Source: Chlorobiota bacterium (GTDB taxonomy: Bacteria > Bacteroidota > Bacteroidia > Bacteroidales > JAADGE01). Taken from it: a stretch of DNA of 49,234 bases. The translations under genes and the position numbers were made by a program. The notes below the pieces were generated by a model, which saw only the letters and a program-made list of their open reading frames with translations, was not told where the DNA came from and made no database searches. Below, piece by piece: positions 30,901 through 38,864 of this stretch. Every line of letters starts with the position of its first letter. The first letter of the stretch is position 1. The stretch covers positions 1 through 49,234 of the forward strand of contig JAADDR010000188.1 of NCBI GenBank assembly GCA_013153865.1, given 5' to 3'.

Positions 30901-31431
30901 ATTTGCTTGTATCTCGACATCAGGGCTTATCTTCCCGGATAATTGCAAGTTAAAATCAGAATTTAACGAAGCGTCTTGATTATTTCCGAAAGTAATCCCT
31001 CGCGATATGCTTCCCGACTTTTTCAAACCCGCGAACCTTGAATCTGAAGAATTTTCTTTTGCTTCTTTATCGACAATATAACGTCTTTTTATATTTTCAT
31101 TATTACTGTTATATGATTTATGAAAATACGATTTCGAAAAATTATACGGAAAAACTCTGTATGAAAATTCGCAGTTATTATTTTTTATTTTCTCAAAAAT
31201 ATCTTTTTTAAATACAACAATTGCTTTTGCATAATTAATTTCATAATCCGCTTTCGAAATCCGCACACCGTTTACGCTAATCTCCAAACTTTCCGGCACA
31301 ATCGATAAAGTATCGACAATAACGGTATCATTTACCGCCGAAATATCTTTACGAATAAAATTTGACAAATCCTGCCCGTAAATCGCAGAACTCAATATAA
31401 CAGACAATATGGATATTAAAGTTTTTTTCAA
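27994..31431 (-). CDS. Large outer-membrane/surface protein of unknown function, probable beta-barrel
   Basis: 1145 aa; signal peptide [73 protein letters not shown]; aromatic/charged alternating strands to a C-terminal MSLRAFF. Start appears to be TTG. Confidence 0.75.
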   Translation of the reverse strand: [1145 protein letters not shown]

Positions 31432-31505
31432 GAAATCAATTTAGAAATACAGGCAATATGCAAAAAACGAAAAAAATTATAAAATAATTACTAATATTGC
31501 GACAA

Positions 31506-32660
31506 ATGTCCGAAAAAAAGAAAATATTAATTTTTATAGACTGGTTTTTACCCGGATACAAAGCCGGCGGACCGGTAAGAAGTATTGCAAACATTACGGA
31601 ACATCTGTCGGAAGATTTTATTTTTAAGATTATAACAACCGATACTGATTATTCGGAAAATATTCCGTATTCAAGCGTAAAAAGTAACGAATGGAATACT
31701 TTATCCGAGAATGTATCCGTATATTATTTATCAAAAGACAAATTAAAAATTAAAACAATAAAAAAATTAATAAAAGATACGTCTTTTGATATTGCATACA
31801 TTAACGGTATTTACTCATTTTATTTCTCGATATTACCTCTGCTCATTTTAAGAAAATCCGAAAAAAAAATAATTGTTGCCTCGCGAGGAATGCTTTCCGA
31901 ACAGGCCTTTTCGTCAAAAAATATAAAAAAAACGATATTTCTTAAATTTGCCGGTATATTTAATCTGTATAAAAACGTAATATTCCAAGCCACGGAAAAA
32001 ACAGAAGCAGAAAATATAAAAGAAACGATAAAACAATACAAAAAAATAATTACCGTTTCTAATCTGCCTCAAAAAACCGGTTATTTAAAAAATAAACGGC
32101 GAAATAAAAAACAGGGTTCATTAAAACTCGTAAGCATTGCCAGAATATCTCCGGAAAAAAATACCCTGTACGCAATACAAATATTACGGCAACTGAAATA
32201 TGACGGTAAAATCGAGTTTGATTTATACGGTTCCGTTTATAACGAAAATTATTGGCACAAATGCAAAGAAATCATTAAAACACTTCCCGAAAATATTTCC
32301 GTTAATTACAAAAACAGTATAGAGAATTATAAAGTACACGAAACATTTTCGAAATATCATTTTTCTTTTATGCCGAGTAAAGGAGAGAATTTCGGACACT
32401 CTATTTTAGAAAGCTTTTCTGCCGGTTGCCCCGTAATTACAAGCAAAAACACTCCTTGGCAAAACCTCGAAGAAAAAGGAATCGGTTGGGACATAAACCT
32501 GAGCAACAAAGAAGAGTTTGTGAAAATTATTGAAAAATGTGCCGATATGTCCGAAAAAGAATACAATTCCATGTCTGAAAATACTTTTAATTTCGCAAAA
32601 AAATTTTCCGAAAAATCACAAGCAATAACAGATACAAAAAAAATGTTTGACGATGCATAA
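31506..32660 (+). CDS. Glycosyltransferase family 4 (GT-B)
   Basis: FLPGYKAGGPVRSIANITEHL; SLKLVSIARISPEKNTLYAIQIL; FMPSKGENFGHSILESFSAGCPVITSKNTPW. Confidence 0.92.
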   Translation: MSEKKKILIFIDWFLPGYKAGGPVRSIANITEHLSEDFIFKIITTDTDYSENIPYSSVKSNEWNTLSENVSVYYLSKDKLKIKTIKKLIKDTSFDIAYINGIYSFYFSILPLLILRKSEKKIIVASRGMLSEQAFSSKNIKKTIFLKFAGIFNLYKNVIFQATEKTEAENIKETIKQYKKIITVSNLPQKTGYLKNKRRNKKQGSLKLVSIARISPEKNTLYAIQILRQLKYDGKIEFDLYGSVYNENYWHKCKEIIKTLPENISVNYKNSIENYKVHETFSKYHFSFMPSKGENFGHSILESFSAGCPVITSKNTPWQNLEEKGIGWDINLSNKEEFVKIIEKCADMSEKEYNSMSENTFNFAKKFSEKSQAITDTKKMFDDA

Positions 32661-33207
32661 AACCGACCTCTCAAAATTCGACAACTCTTGGTATAACCCG
32701 AAAGGAAATATCGTTAAAAGAACTTTATGGTATTTCGTAAATGTTTTATTTTTTCTTAATCCGTGGAACCCGTTAAGCTCGCTTAAAATTTTTTTATTAA
32801 GACTTTTCGGTGCAAAAATAGGTAAAGGCGTTATCATAAAACCTTCCGTAAACATAAAATATCCCTGGCGTCTTTCCGTAGGAAACAATGTTTGGATAGG
32901 CGAAAAAGTTTGGATAGATAACCTTGCCGATGTAAAAATTGCCGACAATGTAAGCATATCACAAGGAGCAATGCTGCTTTGCGGAAATCATAACTACAAA
33001 AAAACATCTTTCGATTTAATTATCGGAGAAATAAAACTTGAAGAAGGAGTTTGGATAGGAGCAAAAAGTATTGTCGCACCCGGAGTTACCTGTAAATCAC
33101 ACTCCGTTCTCGCCGTTAATTCCGTTGCCGTTAAAGATTTGGAAGAATATACAATTTATCAAGGAAATCCCGCCGTAAAAGTAAGAAGCAGAATAATTGA
33201 AGAATAA
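32647..33207 (+). CDS. WcaF-like putative colanic acid biosynthesis acetyltransferase (left-handed beta-helix)
   Basis: RLFGAKIGKGVIIKPSVNIKYPWRLSVGNNVWIGEKVWIDNLADVKIADNVSISQGAMLLCGNHNY; 14-bp overlap with upstream GT gene. Confidence 0.9.
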   Translation: MTMHKTDLSKFDNSWYNPKGNIVKRTLWYFVNVLFFLNPWNPLSSLKIFLLRLFGAKIGKGVIIKPSVNIKYPWRLSVGNNVWIGEKVWIDNLADVKIADNVSISQGAMLLCGNHNYKKTSFDLIIGEIKLEEGVWIGAKSIVAPGVTCKSHSVLAVNSVAVKDLEEYTIYQGNPAVKVRSRIIEE

Positions 33208-33268
33208 CAAAAAAACATCCTTCTTATAACACCTTTATTTTAAACAAAATACGGATACACTTTCATTT

Positions 33269-33380
33269 TAACCCGATTATTCTGAAAGTCGAGTTTCGAA
33301 ATTATCGGGTTAAATCGAAACTTCACTTTAATAATAACCCGATAATTATACAAGAATAATTTGCAAATAACCCGATAATT
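33269..33380 (+). repeat. Array of four TAACCCGATAATT elements (A 33269-33281, B inverted 33300-33312, C 33335-33347, D 33368-33380)
   Basis: Read directly: taacccgattatt, aattatcgggtta (reverse complement), taacccgataatt, taacccgataatt; centre-to-centre spacing 31, 35, 33 bp. Confidence 0.9.
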
Positions 33381-33391
33381 CAGTAAATTTG
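33361..33391 (+). promoter_or_regulatory. Predicted Bacteroidetes-type promoter of the DUF4143 ATPase gene (-33 TTG 33361-33363, -7 TAAATTTG 33384-33391) with repeat D in the spacer
   Basis: TAnnTTTG consensus match with 20-nt spacing to TTG; ATG at 33407. Confidence 0.65.
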
Positions 33392-33406
33392 TAAAAATTT
33401 AAACCT

Positions 33407-34672
33407 ATGGATTCCGATTATATCATAAAACGGAAAATATACGACAAAATAAAAAAACACCTCGACAAAAAAGAAATTACCATAATAAGCGGTATTCGTC
33501 AATGCGGAAAATCGACAATATTGCACAAACTCAGAACAAACCTCATAAAAGAAGGAGAAAAAACAATATTCTTAAATTTCGACTTCGACAAAGACAAAGA
33601 ATTTCTGAAAACACAAGAATCACTTGTAAACAAACTGAAATTTGAATTCGGAAGCAACAAAGGATATGTTTTCATAGACGAAATTCAAAGACGAGAAAAT
33701 GCCGGATTATATCTGAAAGGAATTTACGATCTGAGATTACCTTACAAATTCATCGTATCGGGTTCGGGAAGCGTAGAATTAAAAGAAAAAATTCAAGAAT
33801 CTCTACTCGGAAGAAAACGAGTTTTCGAAATGACACCGGTAAACTTTTCCGAATTTGTAAACTACAAAACAAATTATAAATATTCGGAAAAAATAAACGA
33901 ATACTTCGAATTCGAAAAAGAAAAAACAGAACAATTCCTGAAAGAATATCTGAATTACGGAGGTTTTCCGAGAATTGTAACCGAACGGGAAACAGATGAA
34001 AAAATCGAACTTATAAACGAAATTTACAACAGTTACATAGAAAAAGATTTAATTAATCTTTTAAACATAGGCAAACCCGAACTTTTTAAAGATATCTTCA
34101 AGATGCTGTCATACCTGTCGGGTAAGTTATTAAACCTCACAAACATCTCAAACGATACCGACACATCCGTGCAAACTCTGAAAAAATACCTGTATTTTGC
34201 CGAAAAAACATACTCGCTTACCAAAATAAGACCGTATTTTAACAACATAAGCAAAGAAATTCGCAAAGCACCCGTAATTTATTTTACGGATACCGGAATG
34301 ATGAACTACATAAGCGGTAAATACGGAAATTTAAGCACACCTGCCGACTTCGGTTTTGTTTTTCAAAACTTTATTTTCAATATTCTGAAAGATACAATAC
34401 CTAAAAACCACGAAATAAAATACTGGCGAACAACAGACAAAGCGGAAGTCGATTTTATCATCGACAAAACATCCGGAGTAACGCCGATTGAAGTAAAATA
34501 CAAAAAACTGAAAAAAACAAACATAAGTCGTTCGCTCAGAAGTTTTATAAACAAATACGAACCTCAAAATGCATATATCGTAAACCTGTCGTTAAAATCA
34601 AAAATAAAAATAAACAAAACAACGATTCACTTCATACCTTACACAAAATTATTTTCGATAAAATCACTATAA
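33407..34672 (+). CDS. AAA-family ATPase with C-terminal DUF4143 domain
   Basis: Walker A-like ISGIRQCGKSTILHKL; Walker B-like GYVFIDEIQ; YKFIVSGSGSVELKEKIQESLLGRKRVFEMTPVNFSEF; C-terminal nuclease-like KYWRTTDKAEVDFIIDKTSGVTPIEVKY. Confidence 0.93.
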   Translation: MDSDYIIKRKIYDKIKKHLDKKEITIISGIRQCGKSTILHKLRTNLIKEGEKTIFLNFDFDKDKEFLKTQESLVNKLKFEFGSNKGYVFIDEIQRRENAGLYLKGIYDLRLPYKFIVSGSGSVELKEKIQESLLGRKRVFEMTPVNFSEFVNYKTNYKYSEKINEYFEFEKEKTEQFLKEYLNYGGFPRIVTERETDEKIELINEIYNSYIEKDLINLLNIGKPELFKDIFKMLSYLSGKLLNLTNISNDTDTSVQTLKKYLYFAEKTYSLTKIRPYFNNISKEIRKAPVIYFTDTGMMNYISGKYGNLSTPADFGFVFQNFIFNILKDTIPKNHEIKYWRTTDKAEVDFIIDKTSGVTPIEVKYKKLKKTNISRSLRSFINKYEPQNAYIVNLSLKSKIKINKTTIHFIPYTKLFSIKSL

Positions 34673-35419
34673 ATGAAATTCTCAATAATAACGGCAACAT
34701 ACAACAACCGAAACACAATCGCCGATGCAATAAATTCCGTTGCTTCGCAAACATACAAAAACATCGAACACATCATAATCGACGGAGCATCAACGGACGG
34801 CACACTGTCGATAATAAAAAACACGCCCGGAAAAATCTCGAAAATTATAAGCGAACCCGACAAAGGCATATACGATGCTCTGAATAAAGGCATAAAAAAC
34901 GCAACCGGAGATATTATCGTTTTTCTGCATGCCGACGACATATTTGCCGAGACCAAAATTATCGAAAAAGCCGCAAAACTTTTCGAAAAAAAGCAAACGG
35001 ACAGCATATACGGCGATTTACGTTACGTTGCAAAAGAAAATACCGACAAAACCCTAAGATATTGGAAATCCGGAGAATACTCATTCTCGAAACTGAAAAA
35101 AGGATGGATGCCGCCGCACCCGACATTTTTTATCAAAAAAGAAATATACGACAAATACGGGATTTTCGATACCGAATTTAAAATTGCCGCCGATTACGAC
35201 ATAATACTCCGATTTCTCGGAAAACATAAAATCTCAACGGCATATCTGCCGGAAGTTATAACAAAAATGCGCATAGGAGGAGAAAGCAATAAAAATATCA
35301 AAAATATAATATTAAAAATGAAAGAAGACATAAAAGCTCTGAAAAAAAACAATATAGGAGGTTTTCACACACTCGTAATGAAAAACATCACAAAAATACC
35401 GCAATTGTTTCGGAAGTAA
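34673..35419 (+). CDS. Glycosyltransferase family 2 (WcaA-like)
   Basis: MKFSIITATYNNRNTIADAINSVASQTYKNIEHIIIDGASTDGTLSII; HADDIFAETKII; WMPPHPTFFIKKEIYDKYGIFDTEFKIAADYD. Start codon abuts the upstream stop (TAA|ATG). Confidence 0.95.
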   Translation: MKFSIITATYNNRNTIADAINSVASQTYKNIEHIIIDGASTDGTLSIIKNTPGKISKIISEPDKGIYDALNKGIKNATGDIIVFLHADDIFAETKIIEKAAKLFEKKQTDSIYGDLRYVAKENTDKTLRYWKSGEYSFSKLKKGWMPPHPTFFIKKEIYDKYGIFDTEFKIAADYDIILRFLGKHKISTAYLPEVITKMRIGGESNKNIKNIILKMKEDIKALKKNNIGGFHTLVMKNITKIPQLFRK

Positions 35420-35434
35420 ATTTTCTTAACTTTG
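35405..35434 (+). promoter_or_regulatory. Predicted dnaG promoter (-33 TTG 35405-35407, -7 TAACTTTG 35427-35434)
   Basis: Consensus match with 19-nt spacing; the -33 box lies inside the end of the GT2 ORF. Confidence 0.6.
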
Positions 35435-35453
35435 CTTTCCGCAAATAAAAAAA

Positions 35454-37388
35454 ATGATACCGCGAGAAACCGTAGATAAAATATTCGAAGCCGCAGACAT
35501 TTACGATGTCGTAAAAGACTACGTAAACCTGAAACGCGCAGGCGTAAACTACAAAGGAAACTGTCCTTTTCACGACGAAAAAACACCTTCGTTCGTAGTA
35601 TCGCCGGCAAAAGGCATATACAAATGCTTCGGCTGCGGTGCCGCCGGAAACTCCGTAAAATTCGTTATGGAACACGAAAAAGTATCTTTCCCGGAAGCAC
35701 TGAGAATACTCGCAAAAAAATATAATATCGAAATAAAAGAAGAAAAACTTACGGAAGAAAAAATACAGGAAAAAGAAACTCGCGACAGTCTTTTTATAGT
35801 TACCGAATTTGCAAAAAATTTCTTCAAAAAACAATTATTCGAAACAACCGAAGGTAAAAACACAGCACTAAGCTACTTCAAAGAACGAGGGTTTAACGAA
35901 CAAACAATAAAAAAATTCGAACTCGGTTGGAGCCCTTCAAAAAAAGACGCTTTTACCCAAACAGCTCTCAAAGCCGGATACAAACTTAAATTCCTGACCG
36001 AAACAGGACTTACCGTGGCAAAAAACGACGGATATAAATTCGACAGATTTGCCGAACGAATAATATTCCCGATAAGAACACTCTCCGGAAAAGTTACCGC
36101 ATTCGGAGGAAGAACACTTAAAGCCGACAAAAAAATCGCAAAATATCTCAACTCTCCCGAATCGGAAATATACAACAAATCTAAAATACTTTACGGAATA
36201 TATCTTGCAAAAAACGCAATCGTAAAACACGACAAATGCTTTATGACGGAAGGATATACCGACGTTATATCAATGCACCAATCCGGCATCGAAAATGTAG
36301 TTGCATCTTCCGGAACATCCTTAACGGTAGAGCAAATAAAACTCGTAAGACGTTTCACGAAAAACCTGAGCATAATATACGACGGCGACCCCGCAGGCAT
36401 TAAAGCATCTTTAAGAGGAATAGATTTGGCACTTGCCGAAGAAATGAACGTAAAAATAATTGCCCTGCCGCAAGGCGAAGATCCGGACAGTTTCGCAAAA
36501 AACAAAACCCGCGAAGAACTTACGGAATATTTCGACAAACACGAAAAAGACTTCATAGAATTTAAAATTAACCTCTTTGCCGGCGAGGCAAAAAATGACC
36601 CCGTAAAACGAGCAAATCTAATACGCGACATAGTAAAATCCGTATCCGTTATTCCGGACAAAATCCTCAGAGGAGAATACATAAAATCCGTATCAAAACA
36701 ACTCGGAGTAAACGAAGAAACACTGTATTCGGAAGTAACAAAACTGCTTCGCAAAAAATTCGACGACAACAGGAACAAAAATTACGGAAAATTCGGGCGA
36801 GAACCCGTAAAACCACGACTGCCAAACGAAACAACAGGCATATATTTCGAAGTAATCGAAAAAGACATACTCAATTTTTTGCTCAACTACGGAAACCAAA
36901 TAATAGAAATAGACGAAACCGAAGAAAAAATAACAGTCGCCGAATTTATAATATCCGAAATAAAAAACGACGACTTAGAATTTCATAACCTCGTTTACAA
37001 AGAAATTTTCAGAGACTACGAACGATATTTCTCCGAAAACAACGAATCGGTACAAGAATATTTCCTGAAACACGAAAACGAAAAAATAAGCGAAATTGCC
37101 GCCGAAATACTCGGTCCCAAACAAGAACTCAGCAAAATTTGGAACACATACGGATCTTCCGACGACAATATCGAAAAACGACTTAACAAAATCGTTCCCG
37201 AAATTATCGACACATTTAAGCTCAAAATAGTTCAACTGAAAACCGAAGAAATAAAAAAACAAATAGCCGAACTGCCTAAAAACGAAAATTACGACGATAA
37301 CCTTAACGAACTGCTCGAAAAACTCAAACTTTTCGACGACCTGAAAATAAAACTTACCGATATTTTGGAAAAAACAGCACTCCTCTGA
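35454..37388 (+). CDS. dnaG: DNA primase
   Basis: MIPRETVDKIFEAADIYDVVKDYVNLKRAGVNYKGNCPFHDEKTPSFVVSPAKGIYKCFGCGAAGNSVKFVMEHEKVSFPEALRILAKKY zinc finger; TOPRIM MTEGYTDVISMHQSGIENVVASSGTSLTVEQIKLVRRF...YDGDPAG. Confidence 0.98.
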   Translation: MIPRETVDKIFEAADIYDVVKDYVNLKRAGVNYKGNCPFHDEKTPSFVVSPAKGIYKCFGCGAAGNSVKFVMEHEKVSFPEALRILAKKYNIEIKEEKLTEEKIQEKETRDSLFIVTEFAKNFFKKQLFETTEGKNTALSYFKERGFNEQTIKKFELGWSPSKKDAFTQTALKAGYKLKFLTETGLTVAKNDGYKFDRFAERIIFPIRTLSGKVTAFGGRTLKADKKIAKYLNSPESEIYNKSKILYGIYLAKNAIVKHDKCFMTEGYTDVISMHQSGIENVVASSGTSLTVEQIKLVRRFTKNLSIIYDGDPAGIKASLRGIDLALAEEMNVKIIALPQGEDPDSFAKNKTREELTEYFDKHEKDFIEFKINLFAGEAKNDPVKRANLIRDIVKSVSVIPDKILRGEYIKSVSKQLGVNEETLYSEVTKLLRKKFDDNRNKNYGKFGREPVKPRLPNETTGIYFEVIEKDILNFLLNYGNQIIEIDETEEKITVAEFIISEIKNDDLEFHNLVYKEIFRDYERYFSENNESVQEYFLKHENEKISEIAAEILGPKQELSKIWNTYGSSDDNIEKRLNKIVPEIIDTFKLKIVQLKTEEIKKQIAELPKNENYDDNLNELLEKLKLFDDLKIKLTDILEKTALL

Positions 37389-37397
37389 GCATTTAAT

Positions 37398-37427
37398 TTG
37401 TCCGTTTTTAAATTATGCTTAATTTTG
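37398..37427 (+). promoter_or_regulatory. Predicted metK promoter (-33 TTG 37398-37400, -7 TAATTTTG 37420-37427)
   Basis: Consensus match with 19-nt spacing, immediately upstream of the putative riboswitch. Confidence 0.65.
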
Positions 37428-37430
37428 CAT

Positions 37431-37480
37431 CCGGCGGAAAGATTTGATTGCTTGCAACCGCAGAAAAAAATGCTAAAACA
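37431..37480 (+). ncRNA. SAM-II-like riboswitch upstream of metK
   Basis: CCGGCGGAAAGATTTGATTGCTTGCAACCGCAGAAAAAAATGCTAAAACA contains the SAM-II-type blocks GATTTGA...GCTTGCAACCGC...TGCTAAA, with a GCGG/CCGC P1 stem; sits directly before metK. Confidence 0.75.
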
Positions 37481-37542
37481 TTAACTTCTGTAAACATTTT
37501 TCCTCCTTCTTTCTTATTGTAAAATTTTAAAACAAACCGAAA

Positions 37543-38823
37543 ATGGCATATTTTTTCACCTCGGAATCAGTATCCGAAGGACACCCCGACAAAGTAGCAG
37601 ACCAAATATCCGATGCTCTTTTAGACGAATTTTTAAAACAAGACCCCGACTCGAAAGTTGCCTGCGAAACTCTCGTAACAACGGGACTTACCGTATTAAG
37701 CGGAGAAGTTAAAACAAAAGCATGGGTTGACACCCAGGAAACGGCAAGAAGAGTAATAAGGGAAATAGGATATACCAAAGGAGAATATAAATTCGAAGCC
37801 GAATCGTGCGGAGTAATATCGGCAATACACGAACAATCGCCCGACATAAACAGAGGTGTCGAAAAATCCGAAGAAGAAGAACAAGGCGCAGGCGACCAAG
37901 GTATGATGTTCGGATATGCCGTAAACGAAACCGAAAACTACATGCCGTTGCCTCTCGACTTATCGCACAAATTATTAATCGAACTTTCCGACATCAGAAA
38001 AAAAGGTAAATTCATGACATACTTGCGACCCGACTCAAAATCGCAGGTAACCGTAGAATACGATAAAAACAACAAACCCGTAAGAATCGATACAATCGTT
38101 ATCTCAACACAACACGACGAATTTGTGCAAGCCGACGGTATTTCGCAAGAAACAGCCGACAAGCAAATGCTCGATAAAATATATGCCGACGTAAGAGATA
38201 TTTTAATACCTAACGTTAAAGCAAAATTACCCGAAAACATACGAAATCTTTTTAAAGGAGACTTTAAACTGCTGGTAAATCCTACCGGAAAATTCGTAAT
38301 AGGCGGACCGCACGGCGACACCGGTCTTACCGGAAGAAAAATAATTGTCGATACATACGGAGGCAAAGGAGCTCACGGAGGAGGTGCTTTCAGCGGAAAA
38401 GACAGCTCTAAAGTTGACCGCTCCGCAGCTTATGCCACTCGCCATATAGCAAAAAACCTTGTTGCAGCGGGCGTTGCCGACGAAGTTTCGGTGCAGGTGG
38501 CTTACGCAATAGGAGTTGCAAAACCCGTAGGTCTTTACGTAAACACATACGGAACGGCAAAAATAAATATGAACGATGATATGATAGCTGAAAAAATAAA
38601 AGATATTTTTGATATGCGACCCGCCGCAATAGTTAAACGATTCGGGCTTAAAAATCCCATTTTTCGCGAAACGGCATCATACGGACACATGGGAAGAGAA
38701 CCTTTTACAAAAGAAGTTACTTTTTCGAAAAACGGCGATTCTTACACAAAAGAAGTCGAATTTTTTACTTGGGAAAAACTCGACTATGTCGATAAAATAA
38801 AACAAAAATTTAACATCCGATAA
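37543..38823 (+). CDS. metK: S-adenosylmethionine synthetase (methionine adenosyltransferase)
   Basis: [70 protein letters not shown]. Confidence 0.98.
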   Translation: MAYFFTSESVSEGHPDKVADQISDALLDEFLKQDPDSKVACETLVTTGLTVLSGEVKTKAWVDTQETARRVIREIGYTKGEYKFEAESCGVISAIHEQSPDINRGVEKSEEEEQGAGDQGMMFGYAVNETENYMPLPLDLSHKLLIELSDIRKKGKFMTYLRPDSKSQVTVEYDKNNKPVRIDTIVISTQHDEFVQADGISQETADKQMLDKIYADVRDILIPNVKAKLPENIRNLFKGDFKLLVNPTGKFVIGGPHGDTGLTGRKIIVDTYGGKGAHGGGAFSGKDSSKVDRSAAYATRHIAKNLVAAGVADEVSVQVAYAIGVAKPVGLYVNTYGTAKINMNDDMIAEKIKDIFDMRPAAIVKRFGLKNPIFRETASYGHMGREPFTKEVTFSKNGDSYTKEVEFFTWEKLDYVDKIKQKFNIR

Positions 38824-38864
38824 TTTTCTCTATTTTTGAAAACCGAACAATAACACGAATTTAT

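Noticed and set aside
33181-33410. Considered the repeated TAACCCGATAATT elements as a CRISPR array
   Set aside because: Only four 13-bp copies, one inverted and one imperfect; spacers about 20 bp; no cas genes. An operator array fits better.
36191-36778. 195-aa ORF on the minus strand
   Set aside because: Antisense to the dnaG TOPRIM region; Ser/Phe-rich shadow ORF.
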